The notes under the pieces are model-generated. The model had not been told where the DNA came from, made no database searches, and was given only the letters and a program-made list of their open reading frames with translations. The translations under genes were made by a program, and so were the position numbers. A DNA stretch of 64,000 bases from Exiguobacterium oxidotolerans JCM 12280 (GTDB taxonomy: Bacteria > Bacillota > Bacilli > Exiguobacteriales > Exiguobacteriaceae): positions 3,014,685 through 3,078,684 of the forward strand of contig NZ_JNIS01000001.1 of the NCBI RefSeq assembly GCF_000702625.1, given 5' to 3'. Shown in pieces: positions 45,001-52,614 of this stretch (its first letter is position 1; each line of letters opens with the position of its first letter).

Positions 45001-45285
45001 GATCGTCTCATATTGTTTACGCGTGATGCCGCCGTCAAGACCGCTTGTATAGTTTGGTTCGAGTAACTTCAAATCTTCCGTCACGCTCCGGCTACCTTCC
45101 GGACGAACGACAATATCGTACGATGAGCCCCATCGTTTTTGGAGTTCATCAACTACGGTCCCATTGTTCGCTTGCGTCGTCCCAATCAGATAGCTCAGTC
45201 CAGTACTGACAATCAGGACACCGACAAGAAGTAAGATAAATCGCTCCTTATTTCGCCACCAAGAGTTCCAGATGAACTTAAGCAT
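42046..45285 (-). CDS. FtsX-type ABC permease (module 2), class I tail
   Basis: A 1079-residue permease with the common plan of the island. The outer domain is its own version between residues ~110 and ~380 (NSYIDANVGTHTITDPGIYK ...), and the tail (TYPGDPVTKKS ... VDLVYKVPNQKTSYVLL) is of the YVNHDEKAW class. It starts MLKFIWNSW at an ATG overlapping the ATPase stop by eight bases. Its only linked ATPase (45278-45751) lacks essential motifs, so the permease would have to use an ATPase from another module. The reading frame itself is intact. Confidence 0.86.
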   Translation of the reverse strand: MLKFIWNSWWRNKERFILLLVGVLIVSTGLSYLIGTTQANNGTVVDELQKRWGSSYDIVVRPEGSRSVTEDLKLLEPNYTSGLDGGITRKQYETIKKITDVEVAAPIAMIGNSYIDANVGTHTITDPGIYKLTITDSQNTGLKMEKDTTTSFLAAGWEPPSGTRVKGVSLLELGEQPLFAYGSATMLAGIDPEAEAKMVGLDQSTKSATHSRYFKTDDSPVDMGSDVYQIPILLNQREYVDAFRTYKYEKVDLPLQDDSINMTMEQVIQKGGFKYLNTLPLSDKKTYKVTTSDTQKTLVNDILKHTVPEEPPGSFNWLALKPSPISYQSVASPYPSRWPFSYQVKPHEVTKDSLLAKRTMYREARLFGTDINNMPKMRFNYIGVFDPKKLNISKDPLTELPMETYFPAKAQWVMDKKDRPVNPPRDVKPTNDAYDFLTKPPSMLTTLDAAFKLRGKKAISVIRVNVKGVETMNAASEKKLQAVAQEIEDKTGLITDVTLGSSPQLALTYLPGLKGEVALGWVQQPWIKLGSSMAIFQEAKVGMIGVILSVIAVALVYVFSSNIILLFARKKEFAILLSLGWRPRQLSKLLFLEATLLGSFVTLISWAILGSFWLTTSHATSIGRIILIGLVGLLIYWGGTLVPMALIRKIRPYESMKSGEVSKGRRIVRARGIVGMSINQLATYWQRTVLSIVAIALPTSLFIFFLFVTFRLKGVLYATWLGEFVALEVGTMHYVAMGVALMIAILTTTEIMWQNVNERKTQLAVLKATGWRDGYIRSLVLIEGMMTGLFAGILGLLVALGMIGFVYNQFPVSELGFLSTMLLIPMLTGVLGALLPAQRAVRITPNAAIGSVVINSKATERRFKIALGTTGGVLLASVVTLFFFASSEDADKSTTPVTSKAPTIQTTGSKLRDMKDDSKSPEKATTKSSATSIDKLMEQGLVKTYPGDPVTKKSTFHVNRLIQTPPASLNLPTLEDEQYVTVPVILHDATSEGDIGYATYRPNLFVMSDAQGNKYEPIDYVNHDEKAWSSGYQYYPPYRSKVDLVYKVPNQKTSYVLLADGDAVGKKITVKIDVNKISN

Positions 45286-45751
45286 AAGCATTACCTTTAA
45301 CTACTCTTCCTTCTTTCATTTCAATGACTTTATTTGCACGTTTAGCTAAGATAGGGTCATTCGTCACAAATAAAACTCCACATTCATCTTCTTTGTCGTA
45401 GTTGACCTTTCTTCCGAATAAAGGAGATAAGACATTTTCTAAGACAGTAAGTGTAGGGATTAGATGGAATTTCTGAAAGATAAATCCTATATTTTCGAAT
45501 CTAAAATCGGATAATTGACGTGCATTTAAGTTCGAAATCGTTAAACCATTAAAGTAAAGTCCACCAGATGTTGGAGTATCTAATGTTCCAATAATACTAA
45601 GTAATGTAGACTTCCCTGATCCAGACGGACCAATTATTGAAATGAAATCCTCCTGAGAAAAAGTTAAATTAATATTTGATAAAGCAGCTGTCGAAATTTC
45701 TCCAGTATCGAATGATTTGTTTAGTTCTTTACATGTAAATGAATAATTCAT
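45278..45751 (-). pseudogene. ABC ATPase with an internal deletion (module 2)
   Basis: A 157-residue version of the 231-residue ATPase. Walker A (GPSGSGKST) and the Q-loop (FQKFHLIP) remain, but about 74 residues are missing in frame between KVNYDKE and ECGVLFV; these include the LSGGQ signature and Walker B. The H-loop histidine is also changed (VTNDP instead of VTHDP). It cannot hydrolyse ATP in the normal way. Codons are more AT-rich than in the other three copies. The ATG at 45751 has AAGGAG upstream, so it may still be translated. Confidence 0.85.
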
Positions 45752-45859
45752 ATAAACACTCCTTAAATGAAAATTTGCAAAATACCCATTATTTAGATAG
45801 TTCGACAAAATTCAATTAAACCATTTTTTTGAATTTAAAAAGGGATTAAAAGGAGTTTG

Positions 45860-46054
45860 ATGGTATTATTTAGTTGTTCCGTAAGGGGGACCATGATGCT
45901 CGGTACATCACAATCATCTGACGCAATCTATAGGCTGTATGGTTCAATCGGAAGAACTCGTGAACTGCATCTGGATAAGGTGATGACTATTAAGTCGATT
46001 TCACAAGAAATCGTCATGAGTGAAATGAAATCGCAGAAGGTGCAGGGAGTCTAA
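45860..46054 (+). CDS. Possible 64-residue protein
   Basis: A plus-strand frame with AGGAG four bases before an ATG at 45860, and a second AAGGGGG before ATGs at 45893-45898. The product (AIYRLYGSIGRTRELHLDKV ...) has no recognisable domain. It lies upstream of and divergent from the damaged module 2 ATPase. A following stretch (46055-46147) encodes a membrane-like VVPEFIVFIIFVCILLIYLK without a start, perhaps gene debris. Confidence 0.3.
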   Translation: MVLFSCSVRGTMMLGTSQSSDAIYRLYGSIGRTRELHLDKVMTIKSISQEIVMSEMKSQKVQGV

Positions 46055-46223
46055 TTAGAAGACTAGTGTAGTCCCGGAATTTATTGTTTTTATTATCTTT
46101 GTATGTATCTTACTCATTTATTTAAAGGCTAGAAAAAAGCAACACTAACTGTTTTTTATAAATAGATTGTTTAATAACTTATATGAGAAAGTTTAGATTT
46201 TAAAATAACCCATAATTAAGTAC

Positions 46224-46267
46224 AAAAAGAAATTCTCCCATTTCAAATAATGAGAGAATTTCTTTTT
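46224..46267 (-). terminator. Terminator of ABC module 3
   Basis: Stem AAAAAGAAATTCTC / GAGAATTTCTTTTT, touching the stop codon of the permease at 46267. Confidence 0.85.
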
Positions 46268-49200
46268 CATAATGTAATTTTGACAGTATAGCCATGCGCA
46301 GTGAAAGCCCCATTGACATTCATCACAAAAGTTTTTTCTGTTTTTGGTACGAAATAGATGACATCGATTTTAGAACGATACGGCGCATAATATCCTAAGC
46401 TTTCTACATAAGCTTTTTTATTATGATTGATAGTTTTCTCAGGCGTATAGTTTTTATTGTTTGCATCGATCAGAGGGAATGTGGATGGTGCATAGTTGAA
46501 ATAGGAATCTGCTGTCGCTTCGCCCTTAACTTGCAACTCCAATGTGACAGAAACTGCTTGTTTAGATTCAGGAACGTTCGGTAAGTTGATACGTTTGGCT
46601 GATCGGACCCAAAAACCTTCTCGCTTCTCTACCTCCGGATCACCTGGATAAGTCTTGATTCCTCCTTTATCCATCAATTCATCGATGAAGTCTTTATTTT
46701 TCTTAGATGTTTCAGTTTGCTTCGTTGGTCTATTTTGTTGATCTGTTAGTTTCGTTCCCGTCGTTACGACATTAGGAGCATCCGAAGGCTTAGTAGTAGA
46801 AGTAGTTGCTTCATCTGCTGCAAAAAAGAACAATGCGCTAACACCTACAACTAAGACTGTACCAATCGAACCAAGTGCAATTTTGAATTGTCGCTCAGTT
46901 GCTTTTTGATTCGATACGACACTTCCTATTGCTGCATTTGGTGAAATCCTTACTGCACGTTGGGCAGGTAGTAACGCTCCGAGTATACCGGTTATGACCG
47001 GAATAAGGAGCATAATACTTAAGAAACCGAGTTCGCCCATCGGGAATTGATTATAGACGAACCCGATTAATCCTAGTGCGATAAGTAATCCGAGAATACC
47101 GGCTAGAAGTCCAGTCATCATGCCCTCGCTGAGTACAAGGAGGCGGACTTGACCATCTCGCCAACCAGTCGCCTTCAGAACAGCAAGCTGACTTTTTCGT
47201 TCATTTACGTTTTGCCACATGATTTCCGTCGTCGTCAGAATCGCAATGAGTAGCGCGACTCCCATTGCGACGTAATGCATGGTCCCTACTTCAAGGGCAA
47301 CGAACTCACCAAGCCACGTCGCATAGAGCACACCTTTTAGACGGAACGTGATAAACAAGAAGAAGATGAACAGACTCGTCGGCAAAGCGATTGCGATGAC
47401 GGATAATAAAGTTCGTTGCCAATAAGTAGCGAGTTGATTGATGCTCATTCCAAGTACGCTGCGTGCCCGGACGAAACGACGTCCTTTCGAGACCTCGCCA
47501 GACCGCATGCTTTCATAAGGCTTGATACGCTTAATCAGGGTCATCGGAACGAGAGTACCTCCCCAATAAATAAGCAAACCTGAAAGACCGATGAGCAGGA
47601 TTCGAACAAAAGCGACAGGATTATTTGTTGTCATCCAAAATGAACCCAGAATCGTCCAAGCGATTAATGCTACTAATGTCCCTAGAATGGTAGCTTCTAA
47701 AAACAGTAACTTTGATAATTGTCTCGGTCTCCATCCCAGTGATAATAGAATTGCGAATTCTTTTTTTCGGGCATATAACAAGATGATATTCGAACTGAAA
47801 ACGTAAACAAGAGCGACAGCGATAACGCTCGCAATTATTCCACTCATGCCGACTTTAGCCTCTTGGAAGATGGCGATCGAGGACCCGAGTTTGATCCACG
47901 GTTGCTGGACCCATCCTAAAGCCGATTCTTTCGATAACCCTGGTAAGTATGTGAGCGCATATTGTGGAGAAGATCCAAGTGTTATATCAGTGATTAGTCC
48001 TGTTTTATCTTCGATTTCTTTAGCGACAGATTTTAGTTTTTTCTCACTTGTAGCATTCATTGTTTCGACACCTTTGACATTGACACGAATTGCAGAAATT
48101 GCTTTTTTTCCACGAATCTTGAAAGCAGCATCAAGTGTCGTTAAGACTGCAGGTGGCTTTGTCAAAAAATCGTATGCATCACTTGTCGGACGGACATCAC
48201 GAGGTGGATTGACCGGTTGGTCGGTTGCATCCATGACCCATTGAGCTTTTGCAGGGAAATACGTTTCCATAGGAAGTTCTGTTAATGGATCTTTTGAAAG
48301 ATTCAACTTCTTCGGATCAAACACACCAATGTAATTTAAATCAAGTTTCTTCCAATCGTCACTTGTCGTACCGAATTCTCGTGCTTCACGATACATAGCA
48401 CGTTTTGCAAAGAGGGAATCGTCTGATATTTTCTGAGGCTCAATCTGGTAGGAGAATGGCCAACGAGAAGGAAAGGGACTCTTTACAGGCTGATATTTTA
48501 CAGGAGACGGCTTGAGAGACATCCAGTAAAACTGAGACACTTTATGCAAAGATTGTGTACCGTCGAGGATCTCTTTAACAAGTTTTTCACGGACTTGTTG
48601 CGACGTAACTTTATATTGAACGGGTTTCGTTGTCTCGAGCGTATCTAAATATTTTTGTCCGCCTTTCGTTTCAATTTGCTGGACAGTGGCATTAATCGAG
48701 TCTTCGACAAGAGGTTGTTGTACAGATTCATACGTATAGGTGCGATAGCTAGTTGCGAAATCTTTTCGACTGAGAAGGACAGGGATTTTAGTAATGTCTG
48801 TGCCGTTATCAGTCACTTCATCATCGCCTTTGAAATAGCGACTATTCTTTGTAGATACGATGGATTGATCGAGGCCGACGAGTTTGGCTTCCGCTTCAGG
48901 ATCGACACCAGCGAGCATCTCATTCAGACCAAGGGGAAGCAAAGGTGACTTTCCGACGGAGCCTGGTGAAACGCCTGTTTTAGTCGCGTTGTCCATTGGG
49001 ACCCATCCTACTGCTTGGTAGAACCCTCCTGTAAAGTCTTCTGTTTTTAATCCGGTATTCTGGGAGTCCGTCATGGTCACCTTGTAAATACCTTCCTTAT
49101 CATATGTATGGGTACCATAGTCGGTTGAGGTCAGAACATTTCCAATCATCGCAATCGGTGCTGCGACCTCGACATCAGCAATCTGCTTGATCGTCTCGTA

Positions 49201-49473
49201 TTGTTTGCGGGTGATCCCGCCGTCGAGTCCGCTCATATAATTCGGCTCGAGCAGGTTCAATTCTTCCGTGACGCTACGACTACCTTCTGGTCGAACCACG
49301 ATATCGTAGGATGAATTCCAACGCTTTTGTAATTCATCGACGATAGTTCCATTATTTGCTTGTGTCGTCCCAATCAGATAGCTCAGTCCGGTACTGACGA
49401 TCAGAACGCCGACGAGAAGCAAAATGAATCGCTCTTTGTTGCGCCACCAAGAGTTCCAGATGAACTTAAGCAT
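46267..49473 (-). CDS. FtsX-type ABC permease (module 3), class II tail
   Basis: A 1068-residue permease of the island's family. The variable outer segment (from about NVLTSTDYGTHTYDKEGIYK) differs from all other copies, while the two FtsX-like blocks and the N-terminus are nearly the same. The tail belongs to class II, like that of the permease at 33641 (SKIDVIYFVPKTEKTFVMNV). Several codons in the middle are more AT-rich than in modules 1 and 4. It overlaps its intact ATPase by eight bases (ATGCTTAA). Confidence 0.87.
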   Translation of the reverse strand: MLKFIWNSWWRNKERFILLLVGVLIVSTGLSYLIGTTQANNGTIVDELQKRWNSSYDIVVRPEGSRSVTEELNLLEPNYMSGLDGGITRKQYETIKQIADVEVAAPIAMIGNVLTSTDYGTHTYDKEGIYKVTMTDSQNTGLKTEDFTGGFYQAVGWVPMDNATKTGVSPGSVGKSPLLPLGLNEMLAGVDPEAEAKLVGLDQSIVSTKNSRYFKGDDEVTDNGTDITKIPVLLSRKDFATSYRTYTYESVQQPLVEDSINATVQQIETKGGQKYLDTLETTKPVQYKVTSQQVREKLVKEILDGTQSLHKVSQFYWMSLKPSPVKYQPVKSPFPSRWPFSYQIEPQKISDDSLFAKRAMYREAREFGTTSDDWKKLDLNYIGVFDPKKLNLSKDPLTELPMETYFPAKAQWVMDATDQPVNPPRDVRPTSDAYDFLTKPPAVLTTLDAAFKIRGKKAISAIRVNVKGVETMNATSEKKLKSVAKEIEDKTGLITDITLGSSPQYALTYLPGLSKESALGWVQQPWIKLGSSIAIFQEAKVGMSGIIASVIAVALVYVFSSNIILLYARKKEFAILLSLGWRPRQLSKLLFLEATILGTLVALIAWTILGSFWMTTNNPVAFVRILLIGLSGLLIYWGGTLVPMTLIKRIKPYESMRSGEVSKGRRFVRARSVLGMSINQLATYWQRTLLSVIAIALPTSLFIFFLFITFRLKGVLYATWLGEFVALEVGTMHYVAMGVALLIAILTTTEIMWQNVNERKSQLAVLKATGWRDGQVRLLVLSEGMMTGLLAGILGLLIALGLIGFVYNQFPMGELGFLSIMLLIPVITGILGALLPAQRAVRISPNAAIGSVVSNQKATERQFKIALGSIGTVLVVGVSALFFFAADEATTSTTKPSDAPNVVTTGTKLTDQQNRPTKQTETSKKNKDFIDELMDKGGIKTYPGDPEVEKREGFWVRSAKRINLPNVPESKQAVSVTLELQVKGEATADSYFNYAPSTFPLIDANNKNYTPEKTINHNKKAYVESLGYYAPYRSKIDVIYFVPKTEKTFVMNVNGAFTAHGYTVKITL

Positions 49474-50161
49474 AGGTAGGAACCTCCGATGGATCGACGA
49501 CCCGACCATCTTTCATCGTGATCGTCCGGTTCGCGCGTGCTGCGAGTTCGGGATCATGCGTGACGAAGAAGACGCCACAGGCATTCTCGCGGTTCAGCTT
49601 CGTCAAGAGACTGAAGATGACCTCCCCGGTCGCTGTATCGAGGTTCCCGGTCGGTTCATCCGCGAGCAACCATTTCGGGCGATGGATGAGTGCGCGCGCG
49701 ACGGCGACGCGTTGCTGTTGTCCACCAGAGAGTTGGGAAGGGAGAGAATGGATCTTGTCTGCGAGTCCGACTTCCTCGAGGAGTTCGAGAGCGCGCTTTT
49801 CCTTATCGTAGTCGACTTTACGTCCGAAGAGCGGCGCGAGTACATTTTCGAGTGCCGTCAGCGTCGGGATGAGATGGAACTGTTGGAAGATGAAACCGAT
49901 GTTCTCGAACCGGAAGTCTGAGAGCTGCTTCGCATTCAACTTGGAGATATCTTTCCCGTCGAATAACAATTCTCCTGAAGTCGGGGTATCGAGCGTCCCG
50001 AGAATGCTAAGCAACGTCGACTTTCCGGAACCGGAAGGTCCGATGATCGAGATGAAGTCTCCTTCAGCGAAGTCGAGTTGGATATCCTGTAATGCGAACG
50101 TCTCGTTTTCACCTGTCTGGAACGACTTGGTGATATTTTTACACGTGAACGAATAGGGCAT
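49466..50161 (-). CDS. ABC transporter ATPase, LolD/MacB type (module 3)
   Basis: A 231-residue ATPase with Walker A GPSGSGKST, FQQFHLIP, LSGGQQQR, WLLADEPTGNLD and VTHDPE all intact. Compared with the module 1 copy only three residues differ (S for G in EVIFSLL, R for H in KLNREN, T for A near the end), and the DNA is nearly identical through the promoter. The start follows AGGAGGTATGATAC. Confidence 0.93.
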   Translation of the reverse strand: MPYSFTCKNITKSFQTGENETFALQDIQLDFAEGDFISIIGPSGSGKSTLLSILGTLDTPTSGELLFDGKDISKLNAKQLSDFRFENIGFIFQQFHLIPTLTALENVLAPLFGRKVDYDKEKRALELLEEVGLADKIHSLPSQLSGGQQQRVAVARALIHRPKWLLADEPTGNLDTATGEVIFSLLTKLNRENACGVFFVTHDPELAARANRTITMKDGRVVDPSEVPTYA

Positions 50162-50209
50162 GTATCATACCTCCTGTAGATTTTTTAATTCCATATGTAA
50201 GTAATAAAA

Positions 50210-50257
50210 ACCATTATTTTCTTATTATAATCATAAAATAGTGGTGATAGACCATTA
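50210..50257 (-). promoter_or_regulatory. Promoter region of ABC module 3
   Basis: Nearly identical to the module 1 promoter block: ACCATTA boxes at 50210-50216 and 50251-50257 (+ strand) around a minus-strand TATAAT. The near identity ends around 50285; from there to 50411 the DNA is AT-rich and shows no gene. Confidence 0.5.
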
Positions 50258-50411
50258 AAAACCAGAAATAACTGAAAAATAAGTCAATTCTTTAATCTAT
50301 CAGTTTGTTACAAATAATTAGCCGTTAGAATTAGAAATTGATGCAGACAGTAATAAGTTTAGATTTTACAAAATCATTTTTTGTATTAAAACTTATTCAT
50401 TAATTTTTATT

Positions 50412-50441
50412 TTTGTAGTCGACTACAAAGAATGCTATATT
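50412..50441 (+). promoter_or_regulatory. Promoter and operator of the XRE-ImmA-PIN unit
   Basis: An 18-base perfect palindrome TTTGTAGTCGACTACAAA (50412-50429) overlaps TTGTAG (50413-50418), which is 17 bases from TATATT (50436-50441). The likely binder is the XRE protein of the unit, giving autorepression. Confidence 0.65.
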
Positions 50442-50464
50442 TATTGATGAAAGAAGGTGCTAGT

Positions 50465-50800
50465 ATGAGTTCAAATCAAATCCTCATTCAAAACATTAAA
50501 GCTTGGTTAGAAGATAATCAGAAGTCGCATCAATGGTTAGCGCAAGAGATCGGTGTCAGTAAGGCGATGATTGGACACATGTTGAACGAAAGTCGTGTCA
50601 TCCAACCACAACGTATTGTCGATATCGCTAACGCACTCGGGGTATCTGTAAAGGATTTGACGTCAGATGCTTCTATGAAAGAAGAACGTATGACAGTCGA
50701 GTTACGCGGTACGTTATCGAATCGACGTTCTAAAATGGAATTAGAGCGTCTGAAATTTGCTATAGAGGACTATATCGGACTCAAAGGGAGTCGGTTATGA
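50465..50800 (+). CDS. XRE-family regulator of a three-gene protease/PIN unit
   Basis: A 111-residue protein with a helix-turn-helix in residues ~12-60 (HQWLAQEIGVSKAMIGHMLN, then PQRIVDIANALGVSVKDL) and a helical C-terminal part (KMELERLKFAIEDYIGLK) that may contact its partner. The frame starts at 50432, but the ATG at 50465 has GAAGGTG before it. Its stop overlaps the start of the ImmA/IrrE gene (ATGA). In ImmA-ImmR pairs the protease cleaves the XRE repressor; that relation is inferred here from gene order. Confidence 0.85.
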   Translation: MSSNQILIQNIKAWLEDNQKSHQWLAQEIGVSKAMIGHMLNESRVIQPQRIVDIANALGVSVKDLTSDASMKEERMTVELRGTLSNRRSKMELERLKFAIEDYIGLKGSRL

Positions 50801-51540
50801 AACCATCGATCAAGATCACCGAAGAAATTGCTGAATCGTTTGCGGCTAGCTTTTTAGAAAAGGTTGTTGATAGTCCAATTTTCATTGGTTCCTACATTGA
50901 GCAAGTATTGGCTCAAGAGACGAATCTCATTTTTCAATACGTCGAGGATGAGGCGTATTTTGGTGCTGCGATCAAACATATGTCTGGGGAAGAGTTCATC
51001 GCCTTGAACTCGTATCAATCGTTGCGGATGCGCTATTTCACTGCTGCTCACGAACTTTGGCACTTGTCTGAAGTGAGCAAGTATCAAGTAAATGGATTTG
51101 ATCATGAGCGGGCAGCTGATCGATTTGCAGCAGCACTCATGCTCCCTAAAAGTACGACGAAAGAGGTATGGGAAAAACTCAAAGCATCGTATGAAACGAA
51201 GCTTTCGATTATTCATCTTGCTGACATCGCCCAAGTACCTTATGTTTCAGTAGTTCGGCGCCTACGAGAGCTCGGATATCGTTTCTCTGACTTAAGTGAA
51301 CGGGAGGAAGAATGGGTAAAAGAACGGAGCCGATTAGGTGTTTCCCCAAGTCCGCTTGATCAACGACAGCGGTTCGAATCGTTTTCCGCTTATGAGAACG
51401 AGGTTGTCAGAGCAGTAGAAGAGGAACGTGTTACTCGCTTAAGTGCAGCAAACAAACTTTCTGTTTATCAACCCACACTGGCAAAAGCGTTACAAGAAGA
51501 GATGATGCAAGCATTACAAAAGGATTCGGCGGATGATTAA
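50797..51540 (+). CDS. ImmA/IrrE-family zinc metallopeptidase
   Basis: A 247-residue protein of the COG2856 (peptidase M78) family. The zinc site is H85-E86-L-W-H89 in FTAAHELWHL, with E104 in DHERAADRFAAALMLP as third ligand; that last block is the family hallmark. The C-terminal ~90 residues are helical and resemble a DNA- or protein-binding part (VPYVSVVRRLRELGYRF). Relatives cleave a paired XRE repressor after stress. It overlaps its neighbours on both sides (4 and 8 bases), so the three genes form one tightly coupled unit. Confidence 0.88.
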   Translation: MKPSIKITEEIAESFAASFLEKVVDSPIFIGSYIEQVLAQETNLIFQYVEDEAYFGAAIKHMSGEEFIALNSYQSLRMRYFTAAHELWHLSEVSKYQVNGFDHERAADRFAAALMLPKSTTKEVWEKLKASYETKLSIIHLADIAQVPYVSVVRRLRELGYRFSDLSEREEEWVKERSRLGVSPSPLDQRQRFESFSAYENEVVRAVEEERVTRLSAANKLSVYQPTLAKALQEEMMQALQKDSADD

Positions 51541-52147
51541 AGAACCTGTATTCATTGATGCGAACATCATCATCCATGCAGCTAGTTTTCGACAAGCTGA
51601 TGTTTTTGATTGGTTGAATCGTTTGTATGGACGCATCATCATTCATATTGAAGTATTAGAAGAATTAAAAATTTCTTCATTGAGAGAAAAAGTAGAGGTG
51701 TTGATAGCAGAAGGTAAATGGACTCTATTCAATCCGGAATCCGAAGTATCGATTGAGACTGATGCACTGTATGAGCTCTACCTTATATACTTACAGGAAG
51801 TTCGAGTGGCGTTTGAACAACTCGACGAAAAGAAAATACGAGAAGGACGTCCACTCAAACACACGAGCGATCTAGGAGAAATTCATAGTCTTGCAGCAGC
51901 GCGACTACTTAGCGCTGAACTAATTTGTAGTGATGATGCGGATATCCGTGAAGTAATCACAGATACTGATCTACGTGTCATTAACTACGAGGACGAAGAA
52001 GTACTAATTCGTCAACATACACTGATTGATTTTTGCATGCATTTACAAAGACACGATATCGTGAAACGGAGTATGGTTCGAAAATTTTTCAAGTCCATTC
52101 GTCCTCATGATGTACAACGTTTCGATAAACAGATGGATAGAATGTGA
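51533..52147 (+). CDS. PIN-domain protein, putative RNase effector
   Basis: A 204-residue protein with a PIN-type nuclease layout: D9 in VFIDANIII, acidic E40/E43 in EVLEEL, D113/E116 in TSDLGEIHSLAAARLL and D134-D135-D137 in CSDDADIRE. These acidic residues would bind metal for cleavage of RNA. The C-terminal ~55 residues are basic and helical (MHLQRHDIVKRSMVRKFFKS). Its start overlaps the protease stop (ATGATTAA). As third gene of an XRE-protease-PIN operon it is the likely toxin or effector; it is longer than the ~130 residues of VapC toxins. Confidence 0.8.
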   Translation: MIKEPVFIDANIIIHAASFRQADVFDWLNRLYGRIIIHIEVLEELKISSLREKVEVLIAEGKWTLFNPESEVSIETDALYELYLIYLQEVRVAFEQLDEKKIREGRPLKHTSDLGEIHSLAAARLLSAELICSDDADIREVITDTDLRVINYEDEEVLIRQHTLIDFCMHLQRHDIVKRSMVRKFFKSIRPHDVQRFDKQMDRM

Positions 52148-52167
52148 AGCGAAAGTCATTCATAAGA

Positions 52168-52207
52168 AAAGATGTATACGTTTCGATGTCGAAATGGGTA
52201 CATCTTT
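52168..52207. terminator. Hairpin after the XRE-ImmA-PIN unit
   Basis: Outer stem AAAGATGTA / TACATCTTT encloses an inner TTTCGA/TCGAAA; CTCTGTTTTT follows. It lies 20 bases after the PIN gene. It shares a 21-base stretch, inverted, with the hairpin at 52364-52409. Confidence 0.75.
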
Positions 52208-52214
52208 CTCTGTT

Positions 52215-52242
52215 TTTATCAAAAATTAGGCGAGAATACTCC
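52215..52242. mobile_element. Fragment of an IS605-type right end
   Basis: About 28 bases match, with one mismatch and in inverted orientation, the right flank of the IS200/IS605-type element at 31615-31642 (shared GGCGAGAATACTCC and TTTATCAAAAAT). The large hairpin of the element is missing here, so this is a scar or an unrelated insertion site sharing the end sequence. It lies just beyond the XRE-ImmA-PIN unit. Confidence 0.6.
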
Positions 52243-52363
52243 AGTTGGACAGATCGTTTGACTCTTATTCATTTTAGAAATCATGAGCTGATTATATACA
52301 TTACCAGTGGTGGGTCACTCTAGTCATGTACGTCAAACAACGGTTCTCAATAAATTACCTAAT

Positions 52364-52409
52364 AAAAACTGTGTATTTATTTCGACATCGAAATGTATAC
52401 ACAGTTTTT
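52364..52409. terminator. Second hairpin with the same inner palindrome
   Basis: Stem AAAAACTGTGTAT / ATACACAGTTTTT around TTTCGA-CA-TCGAAA, followed by ATTTTT. Between this and the first hairpin, and from 52410 to 52548, no gene is visible. Confidence 0.75.
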
Positions 52410-52548
52410 ATTTTTCTTATTTACATCTAATGACTATTTAAAAACACATTGATAAAAAGACGAGTTTGTAGATTTTCAAACTGCAATCATTCAACTCAAT
52501 ATACTCTTGTGAAAGAATAGTCATTTTTGTATACAAAACGGTCATTAA

Positions 52549-52597
52549 AAAAACATAAATCTAATAGAACTCACTTTTTTACTAGATTTATGTTTTT
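52549..52597. terminator. Terminator of ABC module 4
   Basis: Perfect 15-base stem AAAAACATAAATCTA / TAGATTTATGTTTTT with A/T runs on both sides, just beyond the permease stop. Confidence 0.88.
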
Positions 52598-52614
52598 AAT
52601 GAATTACAACGTAT

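Noticed and set aside
46055..46147. Membrane-like coding stretch after the 45860 frame
   Set aside because: An in-frame stop upstream and no start codon; at best gene debris, so not listed as a gene.
52213..52409. The hairpins and IS605-end fragment as a complete small mobile element
   Set aside because: No target duplication and no second copy in the window; the evidence supports only a shared fragment and inverted hairpins.
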